A program made the position numbers and the translations under genes. The notes beneath the pieces were generated by a model, which searched no databases, was not told the origin of the DNA, and saw only the letters and a list, made by a program, of their open reading frames with translations. A stretch of 20,199 bases of DNA, taken from the IMG/VR virus record IMGVR_UViG_3300020410_001089, positions 1 to 20,199 of that record; one strand, given 5' to 3'. Origin of the DNA: a virus. Of this stretch, positions 6,116 to 13,329 are shown piece after piece; positions within the stretch are counted from its first letter, which is position 1, and each line of letters opens with the position of its first letter.

Positions 6116-7005
6116 TCTCTTATTTCCGATGAGTTCATCTCTCCAAAATCGTTTTTGGAGGGCAGGTGAGTTTGTATTTGATTTAAATCAAAGTGATTAG
6201 ATAGCCTTTTATGGGCTTTGCTAGATGCTAGATTACCAGCAGAGTTTTTATTATCGTCATTATTTAGCGATATTACTATTTTATTTGGGTCTAACCTAAT
6301 AAGTAGACTCATCAAGTTGGAATTTAAATCTAAACCAAATGTCACTACAGTATTTCTTACACCGGCATCCCAAAGAGAAAGCATATCCCCGATGCTTTCT
6401 ATTAAGATAACTTGCTTTTGATCTCTTAAAATTTTATGATTAACGGATAGTGGATACCTCCATTTCGATTTGTCTCCTATGTGTTTCCACTTTGGTCTCC
6501 AGTTATTCTCTCTATCGACTAAATCTCTACCAGTGAAGCCGATAATTTCTTTCGTGTAGTTGAATACGGGAAACACATATCTACCATTCATAGCTCCTTG
6601 AGAGGAAACGCCGCCGCCGAACAGTTTTATAGTTTCTTCTGACACACCTCTCCTAAGCCAATAAGAGTGATCTTTGGTTAGGTTAAGAAGTAGTTTTTCT
6701 GAGTATTTTTTAGAGGATCTTATTAAGGGTTTTTGTTTTATTATTTCTACTGAGCTAGAAGTGTATTTGTTTGATATCCATTTCGTAGCGTCAGCAAGGG
6801 TTTTTAAGCCCATGGATATTTTAACAAGCTCATTGAAAGACCCTTTTATGTTTTGCCCGTAATCTACAAAAAAGCCAGTAGATTTATCTATTGACAAAGA
6901 TGTATTATTAGAGGACTCTCTGTATATTGGCCTAGTTCTATAATCCCTAGACGTTTCAGAGATATTGGAGTAACCCATTTCTATCAGCGCCTCTTTATAG
7001 TTCAC
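6094..7005 (-). CDS. dnaG: DnaG-like primase (Toprim) with cysteine-less N-terminal domain
   Basis: A 303-aa primase expected to lay down RNA primers with the helicase encoded just upstream. The central region matches DnaG: GRYVFPVFNYTKEIIGFTGR (141-160) is the 'gRltFPi...G.iigFggR' segment. The Toprim motifs are E203 in VILIESIGDMLSLWDAG and D250/D251 in SLNNDDNKNSAGNLA. Residues 20-63 (DYRTRPIYRE...TGFFVDYGQNIKGSFNELV) follow the outline of the DnaG zinc ribbon, but none of the cysteine/histidine ligands remain. It lacks the C-terminal helicase-binding domain of bacterial DnaG (about 580 aa). It starts with GTG, which forms a GTGA overlap with the helicase stop. Confidence 0.85.
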   Translation of the reverse strand: MNYKEALIEMGYSNISETSRDYRTRPIYRESSNNTSLSIDKSTGFFVDYGQNIKGSFNELVKISMGLKTLADATKWISNKYTSSSVEIIKQKPLIRSSKKYSEKLLLNLTKDHSYWLRRGVSEETIKLFGGGVSSQGAMNGRYVFPVFNYTKEIIGFTGRDLVDRENNWRPKWKHIGDKSKWRYPLSVNHKILRDQKQVILIESIGDMLSLWDAGVRNTVVTFGLDLNSNLMSLLIRLDPNKIVISLNNDDNKNSAGNLASSKAHKRLSNHFDLNQIQTHLPSKNDFGEMNSSEIREWQAKIK

Positions 7006-8483
7006 AGTAGTTCTCCGTCGTTTTGTCTTTGGTCGTTAAGTTCGTATTGTTCACTTGCTGCTTCTACTACGTCAACCAGTGATCCGTGCTCTAATATAGA
7101 AAAGTTATTAACTGAAAAATTTAAATAATTATTTACATATTTTTCCGAACCGTCTTCAAAAGTCCTCTTAACTAAATCATGGTGACCTGCCGCATCCTTG
7201 CCTTGGAATCTAGTCTTTAAAGGTATGAGTTTATGCGAGCCAAATCTTTCACCATCCAAAGCCATCTCATCAATAGTCTTTCTCCTAAATATAGCTACGA
7301 ATGCAGCAAACCATTGAAGTCGATCAGAAAGTGCAATAGCGGAACTGTCGTCTGTAATATCTGAGCCTCTTCTATTATGAGTTTCTCCAGACCTGTTCAT
7401 TTGCATAGCTGTAATTATAGGGGCGTTAACTTCTTCTGCTAGTTTCTTAAGTTTGTCTATCTTCTCGCCAATGGCTTGGTGCTCTGCCCAGTTCCTGTCA
7501 ACCTTTTCTCCGGTTAGCTTAACATAGTCATAAGCTATGATACATCTATTGCCTCGACCGACTTTGGAGTAATACCATCTTCTAACTATAGAACATATTT
7601 GATCTATGTTTTTATTCCCGACATGATAATGCATATAGTTATAGTCCTTCATTTTATCTAAGGCTTCTCTAACTTTGTCTACCATGTCTTTGTTTTTTCT
7701 CCAGTTACCAGTTTCTATATACCACATGGGAACTCCAGATATCGAAGATGCCATTCTAAACTGCATCTCTTCCCTGCTCATTTCGGTATCTAGAATTAAA
7801 GCGGGTATATCATGTTTGAGGGCGGTCTTAAAGCATATGTCATTTATCCAAGTCGTTTTACCTTGTGCTGGTCTAGATACGATAGCATAAATATTGCCCT
7901 CTCTAAGTCCGCCGTACATCCTGTTGAACTCTGGATAAGTGGTAGAGATGCCACTTTCACTGTCTGGCTCATTACCTCTTGCTTCTACTAAGTCATCTAT
8001 GCCATCAAATAAATTTTCCGGTCGGTCATTAAGTTCGTAGGAAGATATCTTTTCTCCGTATATCCTGTCGGACTCCGATATTATGGAGTCTATATCTTCG
8101 TTGGAGCTTGTTGCAGCAAACCTCTTTAGTTTCTCTGAGGTTCCTTCTATTTCTCTAAGTATCCTTAGCTTAACCAGCTCTTTAGCAGATTCGATTATTC
8201 CCTGCTTATTTATCTGCGTGTGAGATATGCTTTCGATATAGTCAAAAACATTTATGTCATCTTTAAATGATACGCCTAGGTTTTTGATTTTTTGAGATAG
8301 TAGGACTACATCTATCTTTTCTTTTCCTAGTACGCTATCTCTTATTACGCAGAATATTGTTTGGTGAATAGAATTGTAAAAATCATTTTCATTTACAAAT
8401 TGGTCTACGTCAGGAAATACGTAAGGGTGTTTTATTAAGCCGCCTAGAAGGTGCTTTTCTACTTGCAGTGAATATATTGCCAT
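7002..8483 (-). CDS. dnaB: Replicative DNA helicase (DnaB family)
   Basis: A 493-aa hexameric 5'-3' fork helicase. The N-terminal domain begins SLQVEKHLLGGLIKHP, the usual 'EaE..vLGall' start of DnaB. The RecA-like domain starts near 180 with GISTTYPEFNRMYGGLREGNIYAIVSRPAQGKTTW, whose RPAQGKTT (204-211) is the Walker A loop. LILDTEMSREEMQFRM is the H1a region carrying the catalytic Glu, and CIIAYDYVKLT is Walker B. ITAMQMNRSGETHNRRGSDITDDSSAIALSD contains the H3 Gln motif and the usual 'DLReSGaIeqdaD' region. Length is close to bacterial DnaB (about 470). Its ATG directly follows the stop of the 84-aa gene (TAAATG), and its stop overlaps the primase start, so helicase and primase are translationally linked. 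No helicase loader is recognised nearby. Confidence 0.95.
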   Translation of the reverse strand: MAIYSLQVEKHLLGGLIKHPYVFPDVDQFVNENDFYNSIHQTIFCVIRDSVLGKEKIDVVLLSQKIKNLGVSFKDDINVFDYIESISHTQINKQGIIESAKELVKLRILREIEGTSEKLKRFAATSSNEDIDSIISESDRIYGEKISSYELNDRPENLFDGIDDLVEARGNEPDSESGISTTYPEFNRMYGGLREGNIYAIVSRPAQGKTTWINDICFKTALKHDIPALILDTEMSREEMQFRMASSISGVPMWYIETGNWRKNKDMVDKVREALDKMKDYNYMHYHVGNKNIDQICSIVRRWYYSKVGRGNRCIIAYDYVKLTGEKVDRNWAEHQAIGEKIDKLKKLAEEVNAPIITAMQMNRSGETHNRRGSDITDDSSAIALSDRLQWFAAFVAIFRRKTIDEMALDGERFGSHKLIPLKTRFQGKDAAGHHDLVKRTFEDGSEKYVNNYLNFSVNNFSILEHGSLVDVVEAASEQYELNDQRQNDGELL

Positions 8484-8738
8484 TTACTCTTTTATGTCGT
8501 CTTCTTCGTCTGGATCTATCTTTTCAGTTATCGATGCTATTAAATTGTCTACAGAAACCTGCTCTATTGCTTCCGACCAGTTCTTGATATAAGAGGCTAA
8601 TGCTAGTGCATATAAGTTAGTATCAAAATGAGAGTAACACGATACCGAGCCTTCTCCGTCACTTGTGAAAAGTACAAACCCCCCGCTAGAGTGCTCGTTG
8701 AGTTGAGTTATTATTGATTTAGGGAGTTTGTTCGACAT
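8484..8738 (-). CDS. Small acidic unknown protein, 84 aa
   Basis: No family is recognised. I chose the ATG at 8738 (MSNKLPKS) over an in-frame TTG two codons earlier. The chain has a beta-hairpin-like stretch (GGFVLFTSDGEGSVSCYS), a helix (NLYALALASYIKNWSEAIEQV) and a very acidic C-terminal tail (DPDEEDDIKE). The hairpin-plus-helix outline loosely resembles the 67-aa protein at 2823-2620. It abuts the helicase gene with no gap, so translation is likely coupled. A small acidic partner of the helicase or recombinase is conceivable, but that is inference from position. Confidence 0.72.
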   Translation of the reverse strand: MSNKLPKSIITQLNEHSSGGFVLFTSDGEGSVSCYSHFDTNLYALALASYIKNWSEAIEQVSVDNLIASITEKIDPDEEDDIKE

Positions 8739-8747
8739 ATACAAAAA

Positions 8748-9167
8748 TTACACTAATGTTATACCGTACTTATCCAAAAAGAACTGCTCATCTAAAGTTG
8801 GGACTTCGTCTTGCATTATCTCTACAACTGTAAAATCGTTTTTTTCAAGCCACTGACTCTTTTTTACGTCTCTTTTTATAGATTGTAAATATTTAAGTCT
8901 AGAATTAGAATGAAAGTGTTTATTGAATTGTTCATGTTGTTTGCCCTGAACTTCTATTGCTATTTTGTTACTGGCGTTTAGCAAGTCAACTTTTAGCCTA
9001 GTGCCGTATACTGGGAACTCTTCGTAGACTATATGATTCTCCCAATACTGCCTTAGAAAAGTTTTTACTTTAAACTGTATCTTCGATCGACAAGAGGCTT
9101 CCCAGTCGACTCTGTACTTTTCTACGTTCTTGTACTGGAGTCGGCCATATATATTTAGTAGCCTCAT
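8748..9167 (-). CDS. Small PD-(D/E)XK endonuclease-like protein (Vsr/DUF559-like fold)
   Basis: A 139-aa protein with a clear restriction-fold core: E49/E50 in IVYEEFPVYGTRLKVDLL, D61, and then E72-V-Q74 in IAIEVQGKQHEQF. The 'D...iaIEvdGxqH' layout is shared with Vsr-type and DUF559-like single-strand or nicking nucleases, where the usual Lys/Asp of the third motif may be replaced, here by Gln. Residues 1-35 form a short basic lead segment. It is joined to the RecA-like gene by an ATGA overlap, which suggests a role in recombination or repair such as junction cleavage. The substrate is unknown. Confidence 0.7.
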   Translation of the reverse strand: MRLLNIYGRLQYKNVEKYRVDWEASCRSKIQFKVKTFLRQYWENHIVYEEFPVYGTRLKVDLLNASNKIAIEVQGKQHEQFNKHFHSNSRLKYLQSIKRDVKKSQWLEKNDFTVVEIMQDEVPTLDEQFFLDKYGITLV

Positions 9168-10237
9168 ATAAGCGACCTAAACTTCTTCTCAAAGAATTCG
9201 GTTAGTTTGGGGTCTTGCTCGAACAGCTCAACGACTTTCTTTTCGCCTTGTATTTTTTGAGGTATCTCTATCTTTTTAGATTTTAACTCCTCAATTACGT
9301 CATCTGAAAACTCATGCCAGCCAGCACCTTTTACAGATAGGAATTCCCAAGCTATCGCTAGGTCGTAAACTTCCCTTTCCTTCCAAATATGCGCTCCGTT
9401 GACTTTGTCGTATTTAATTGGGATAGCTACCTCTTGGCCGGTTTTTTCGTTACGAGTCTTAGTGAAACGCATAACGCAATAATGACCTATCTTTTTGCCT
9501 TTTTCTTTTATTGTGCCTGCCGATGGGTTCTCCCAGATATAGAGGTCTGTCCAAAGCCTTTGTATTTCCGCTATCGTAGAACTGTAATACCCCAAGGCTT
9601 TACCTCCGGATTGAGTGTTGCCCGCTATGCCTGTTTGGGTGTTCATTTTAGTTCTATTTTGGGATAAGATAATCAAGCTATGGCCAAATCTAGATATTGG
9701 TAAGCTGAGAGCTTTACCTGCTACCGAGAATACAGATGCTCCACCAGCTATCTTTTGAGGCCCATTGAATCCTTTTTTAGATAAACTGTCTTCGTCGTCT
9801 TTACGGATGAGAGCGTCACTAGAATCCATTATAAAAAGATATTTCTTTTCGTCTTTATTATTAGTGCATAGTTCTCTAATTAACCCTAACGCTCCTTCTA
9901 GGTAATTGCTATCAAAGCAAAACCATCTCTTTTCAGAGGTGTCCACCCCTATCCTGTCAAGCATTTCTGGAGTGACTCTTCCTTCTGCATTTATGTAAAC
10001 GACAAAAGAATTTTCGACCGTAGTTTGAAATATTTTAGCAAGATTGATAGCAAAGCTAGTTTTGCCAGACTCAAATTCTCCAGATATTCTAAATATGCCG
10101 GGTCTGTTGCCTCCGTCCATAAACATATCAAGGCTTATACTCCCCGTCCCACTTGTCCAATCATGCCTCTCTCCCTTATTGTAATGAAGGTCTTTTAACT
10201 TACCCTTCTCCAGTAGTTCTTTTATTTGCTTATCCAT
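9164..10237 (-). CDS. recA: RecA/UvsX-like recombinase
   Basis: A 357-aa strand-exchange ATPase. Walker A is GEFESGKT (53-60). INAEGRVTPEMLDRIGVD (82-99) matches the 'DaE.a.dp.ya..lGvd' segment, with the likely catalytic Glu at 85. KKYLFIMDSSDAL (131-142) is Walker B. LIILSQNRTKMNTQTGIAGNTQSGGKALGYYSS corresponds to loops L1/L2 and the 'GG.AlkfyaS' region. It lacks the long acidic C terminus of bacterial RecA but has a lysine-rich tail. It overlaps the 117-aa gene upstream by 8 nt and shares ATGA with the nuclease downstream. It probably drives recombination-dependent replication and repair. Whether it is closer to UvsX or RecA cannot be settled by eye. Confidence 0.93.
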   Translation of the reverse strand: MDKQIKELLEKGKLKDLHYNKGERHDWTSGTGSISLDMFMDGGNRPGIFRISGEFESGKTSFAINLAKIFQTTVENSFVVYINAEGRVTPEMLDRIGVDTSEKRWFCFDSNYLEGALGLIRELCTNNKDEKKYLFIMDSSDALIRKDDEDSLSKKGFNGPQKIAGGASVFSVAGKALSLPISRFGHSLIILSQNRTKMNTQTGIAGNTQSGGKALGYYSSTIAEIQRLWTDLYIWENPSAGTIKEKGKKIGHYCVMRFTKTRNEKTGQEVAIPIKYDKVNGAHIWKEREVYDLAIAWEFLSVKGAGWHEFSDDVIEELKSKKIEIPQKIQGEKKVVELFEQDPKLTEFFEKKFRSLI

Positions 10238-10583
10238 TTCTCAAAAAATCTAATAAGTTTCGCGGCTTTCTTTTTACTTGTTTATCCTCGCCCTGCTTCT
10301 CTTCTTCAATCTCTATCTTGTCATTCTTTTTGATAGAGAACTCTTTAACTGATTTTAATTCTTTTAAATATTTGATTTTGTCTGGCTTTAAATAGTGAAC
10401 GAGCGTATATACTTTGTATTCACTTTCGTTTCTAACTATCCACTTCCAGAAAGAGGGGTCAGGGAACAGCGCGTAAAGCTTTTTAGCCTGCTTTAGCTGA
10501 TGAATGTAAGTTACTTTTTGTGGGTCTACGCAGAAGTTTGCGATAATAAACTTACATGTTTCATGCTCGATATTGCCACTCAA
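10230..10583 (-). CDS. Unknown 117-aa protein before recA (TTG start)
   Basis: No family is recognised. The frame opens with TTG at 10583-10581 (SGNIEHETCKF follows). There is no methionine codon in the frame, so TTG or another non-ATG start is required. The N-terminal half is rich in aromatic and helical residues (FIIANFCVDPQKVTYIHQLKQAKKLYALFPDPSFWKWIV in two helices), followed by a charged lysine/glutamate linker (KKNDKIEIEEEKQGEDKQVKRK) and a short conserved-looking end, PRNLLDFLRNG, that could be a peptide docking on a partner. It heads the recombination/helicase block, directly after the element at 10619-10590, and overlaps recA by 8 nt. A recombination mediator or loader is one guess from position only. 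Confidence 0.7.
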   Translation of the reverse strand: MSGNIEHETCKFIIANFCVDPQKVTYIHQLKQAKKLYALFPDPSFWKWIVRNESEYKVYTLVHYLKPDKIKYLKELKSVKEFSIKKNDKIEIEEEKQGEDKQVKRKPRNLLDFLRNG

Positions 10584-10589
10584 GAAATC

Positions 10590-10619
10590 ATTGTTACATA
10601 ACCTTGCTAGCTAGTCAAG
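10590..10619 (-). promoter_or_regulatory. Intergenic hairpin/promoter-like element, copy 2 (before the recA block)
   Basis: Read on the minus strand: CTTGAC-TAGCTA-GCAAGG followed by TTATGTAACAAT. Apart from the bulged A, CTTG-CTAGCTAG-CAAG is a perfect 16-nt palindrome. A TTGACT box stands 17 bp before AACAAT, which also has TG one base upstream. The GDP-mannose dehydratase stop codon (10613-10611) lies inside the element. The first start codon (TTG, 10583) lies 18 nt after GCAAGG, the same distance as at copy 3. It is the boundary between the sugar island and the replication block. Confidence 0.62.
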
Positions 10620-11642
10620 AAGTTTTATGTCATTGTCGACCATTCTGCTTACTAACTGAGCAAAGGATATCTCAGGGCTCCACCCGAGTTCTTCTCTTGC
10701 TGGTGTTGAATCTCCATAGAGTAGGTTTATTTCTGCCGGTCGATAGAATTCTTGACTGATTTCGGCTAAAGTAGTGTTTTCTTGGAATAGTCTAAATTTC
10801 TCGTCCATACCTTCTCCGCTCCAAAGGCCCGGTATTGAGGCTGCGTTAAAGGCTCTCTCCACAAACTCTTTTACTGAATAAGTTTCATTGCTTGATAGAA
10901 TATATTCTTTAGGCTCTTCTTGGTTCAGCATAAGCCATACTCCCTTTACAAAGTCTTCTGAATCAGACCAATCTCTTTTAGAGTGTATATTTCCCAGTTG
11001 GAGAGGCTCGAACGGCAACTTGTTATCGAGAGCGCGTTTTATTTGTGCTACTTTTTTTGTAATTTTCCTAGTAACAAACTCTTCCCCTCTCTTTTTGCCT
11101 TCATGGTTAAATAAGATACTATGAATCGCGAATAAGTCATAAGATTCTCTGTATACTTTTACTATGTGCCGTGCCGCGGCCTTGGATGCTCCATAAGGGC
11201 TACGCGGCTTTATAGGGTGCTTTAAGTCTTGCGGGCTATAGTCTACGTCTCCTAGCTCCTCAGAGCTTCCTGCGCTATAAAAACGGCAACTGCGTTTATG
11301 CTTTTTAATAGCTTCTAAACATCTAATTACCCCTAATGTATTTACGTCAAATACTTGCAAGGGCATATCCCAGCTGCATCCTACGAAAGAGTTAGCGCCA
11401 AAATTAATAAAATAATCAGGCATAATATCTGAGAATACCTTATCTATAGATATTCCATCGCTTAAGTCTCCGTCTACAAGCTCAAATCTTCCATAGTCTT
11501 CAAAATCTTTTATATTGAAATAGTTAGGTGACCCAGACCGACGAATCATTCCGTAAACATGTATGTCGTCCAGACTGAGAAGATACTCGGCCATATTTGC
11601 TCCGTCTTGCCCTAGGATTCCTGTTATTAGTACTTTTTTCAT
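10611..11642 (-). CDS. gmd: GDP-mannose 4,6-dehydratase
   Basis: A 343-aa short-chain dehydrogenase that converts GDP-D-mannose to GDP-4-keto-6-deoxymannose, the precursor of GDP-fucose, GDP-rhamnose and perosamine. Diagnostic segments are KKVLITGILGQDGANMAEYL (NAD loop), GMIRRSGSPN, SAGSSEELGD (catalytic Ser/Glu, 126-128), SPYGASKAAA (Y150, K154), FNHEGKKRGEEFVTRKITKKV (179-199) and LGNIHSKRDWSDSEDFVKG, all hallmarks of Gmd rather than other epimerases. Length is near the family's 345-375. The start overlaps the epimerase stop as ATGA. No GDP-fucose synthase or perosamine synthetase is visible in this window, so the next step would need another phage or host enzyme. Confidence 0.92.
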   Translation of the reverse strand: MKKVLITGILGQDGANMAEYLLSLDDIHVYGMIRRSGSPNYFNIKDFEDYGRFELVDGDLSDGISIDKVFSDIMPDYFINFGANSFVGCSWDMPLQVFDVNTLGVIRCLEAIKKHKRSCRFYSAGSSEELGDVDYSPQDLKHPIKPRSPYGASKAAARHIVKVYRESYDLFAIHSILFNHEGKKRGEEFVTRKITKKVAQIKRALDNKLPFEPLQLGNIHSKRDWSDSEDFVKGVWLMLNQEEPKEYILSSNETYSVKEFVERAFNAASIPGLWSGEGMDEKFRLFQENTTLAEISQEFYRPAEINLLYGDSTPAREELGWSPEISFAQLVSRMVDNDIKLLD

Positions 11643-12547
11643 TTTTGTTCGCTATAGCCTATTTCTAAAAGATGGTTTTCTAGCCACTCTATTACATCCC
11701 CGCTGGGTTTCCATCCTAAAAGTTTTTTAGCTTTTGAATTATCAGCTAGAGTTACTTTCGGCTCTATCCTTGGCTCTAGGTAATCTATAGTTTTTCTAAA
11801 AGGCTCTGCTATTTGATTTATGCTTCTATTATCGCCGTTGCCTATATTAAATGCTTCTCCTGATATTCCTTCTGCGGTTGAGGCTAGAATATTAGCCTGT
11901 ACAACATCCTGTACATATGTGAAGTCTCTTCTTTGCTCGCCGTCTCCGTATATAGTAAGGTTTTTGCCCTCTCTTGTTTGCTGAATGAACTTACCCATAA
12001 CTAAGCAATAAGCTCCTTCAGTTGGAGCTCCTTCTCCGTAAACATTAAAATATCTTAAACTAACAGTTTCTAACCCATGAATAGTAGAATATAATTCGCA
12101 ATATTGTTCTCCTATGAGTTTCTGCAAGCCATATGGGCTCAAAGGTTTTTTAGGCGCTGTTTCGGGAGTGGGGAAAGTTTCAGTATCTCCATATATAGAA
12201 GAAGATGAGCTAAATACAAACCTTCTGACATTTTGGTGTCTGCACATTTCTAAAAGTGCTAAAGTTCCTTCTACGTTAGTTTGATTAAATTTTACAGGAT
12301 ATTCGATCGAAGGCTGTACTCTAGCTTTAGCTGCAAGATGAAAGACTGTGTCTACTCCATCCATAGCTTCCATTATTTTATGGTTAAAGTTCCCTCCCGC
12401 TATATTGCCGTAAACAAACTCGTATTCAAATTTAGGAGGAAAGTCTCCTTCTAGGTCTACTACTACAACTTCGTGCCCTTCGCTAACTAGCTTAGCTACT
12501 AAGTGCCTACCTATAAATCCATGCCCGCCTGTTACTAGATATTTCAT
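11639..12547 (-). CDS. NAD-dependent sugar-nucleotide epimerase (GalE/UDP-glucuronate epimerase-like)
   Basis: A 302-aa extended short-chain dehydrogenase. I chose the ATG at 12547 because it gives the canonical start MKYLVTGGHGFIGRHLV and an ATGA overlap with the dehydrogenase stop; the frame is open further upstream but that lies inside the dehydrogenase gene. Motifs: GGHGFIG (7-13), DLEGD after strand 2, HLAAKARV (70-77), FSSSSSIYGD with catalytic Ser, SPYGLQKLIGEQY (Y139, K143), and RYFNVYGEGAP plus YGDGEQRRDFTYVQDV typical of UDP-sugar 4-epimerases. Its pairing with a UDP-sugar 6-dehydrogenase suggests a uronic acid epimerisation such as UDP-GlcA to UDP-GalA. Substrate is inference. Confidence 0.87.
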   Translation of the reverse strand: MKYLVTGGHGFIGRHLVAKLVSEGHEVVVVDLEGDFPPKFEYEFVYGNIAGGNFNHKIMEAMDGVDTVFHLAAKARVQPSIEYPVKFNQTNVEGTLALLEMCRHQNVRRFVFSSSSSIYGDTETFPTPETAPKKPLSPYGLQKLIGEQYCELYSTIHGLETVSLRYFNVYGEGAPTEGAYCLVMGKFIQQTREGKNLTIYGDGEQRRDFTYVQDVVQANILASTAEGISGEAFNIGNGDNRSINQIAEPFRKTIDYLEPRIEPKVTLADNSKAKKLLGWKPSGDVIEWLENHLLEIGYSEQK

Positions 12548-13329
12548 AATTCTCTTAAAGTCTTGTTTCTTTCCCAAGCTGCTTGCATTACCATCGGGTC
12601 TATATCGTTTCTCTTGTATAGCTCTATAAGGGCGTTTATATCTTTCGGAAAACATTTCCCGCCGAACCCAAGTTTTCCATCTGGCCCGGGAACATCTATA
12701 TGAGAGTCTCCTATTCTTGAGTCACTAGTAAAGCCTTCTATCAACTGTTGCCAGTTAGCACCTATTTTATCTGATAGCATTTTAAGCTCATTCATGAAGG
12801 AAACTTTAGTTGCGAAAAAAGAATTTAAAGTATATTTTATAAGCTCTGAAGTAACCGTGTCTGTTAAAGTATACTTCATGGAATTAAATCTTGTTTCATA
12901 CAGTTCTTTTATCTTCTGAGAGCTGGATGGGTTATCTGACCCTATCAGGATCTGAGCAGCATTTATAAAATCCCACTTAGCTCTTCTTTCTGTTAGAAAC
13001 TCTGGGTTGGAAGAAACTTTTAAATTATATTTTTCACTCATCCTCCTGCATGTTCCGGGGAGAACTGTAGACTTTATGATTACTTCTTGGTCGGAGGATG
13101 GGAGGCGTTCAAATATACTCTCTACTATAGATAGATCTGTGGTCCAGTCGTCTTTTGGTGGAGTAGGTACACATATAAATAAGAAGTCAGATTTTATGGT
13201 ATCTTCAAATGAGTGGGTAGAGCTTTTGGGGTCTTTATCGTATATTTTTACGTTGGCTACCGGCCTAAACCCCCAAGCTGTAGCCGAGCCCACGAAACCT
13301 CCTCCTACTATTCCTATTGAAGATTCCAT
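12544..13329 (-). CDS. UDP-glucose/GDP-mannose 6-dehydrogenase, short form lacking the C-terminal domain
   Basis: An NAD-dependent enzyme that oxidises the C6 hydroxyl of a nucleotide sugar to a uronic acid in two steps. Motifs: Rossmann loop IGIVGGGFVGSA (5-16), FICVPTPP (51-58), IIKSTVLPGT (84-93), SSNPEFLTE (107-114, usually NPEFLRE), the long central helix SELIKYTLNSFFATKVSFMNEL, and the active-site FGGKCFPKD with C226 and K229. The gene ends at 261 residues with KTLREL, about where the central domain finishes. The usual C-terminal sugar-nucleotide domain (family length about 390-450) is missing, although no broken remnant is visible downstream. Start and stop overlap neighbours by TAATG and ATGA. 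Confidence 0.88.
   Translation of the reverse strand: MESSIGIVGGGFVGSATAWGFRPVANVKIYDKDPKSSTHSFEDTIKSDFLFICVPTPPKDDWTTDLSIVESIFERLPSSDQEVIIKSTVLPGTCRRMSEKYNLKVSSNPEFLTERRAKWDFINAAQILIGSDNPSSSQKIKELYETRFNSMKYTLTDTVTSELIKYTLNSFFATKVSFMNELKMLSDKIGANWQQLIEGFTSDSRIGDSHIDVPGPDGKLGFGGKCFPKDINALIELYKRNDIDPMVMQAAWERNKTLREL

Noticed and set aside
11639-12655. Longer 338-residue form of the epimerase starting at 12655.
   Set aside because: The extra 36 residues are basic and unlike the family and lie inside the dehydrogenase gene; ATG at 12547 gives the canonical Rossmann start and an ATGA junction.
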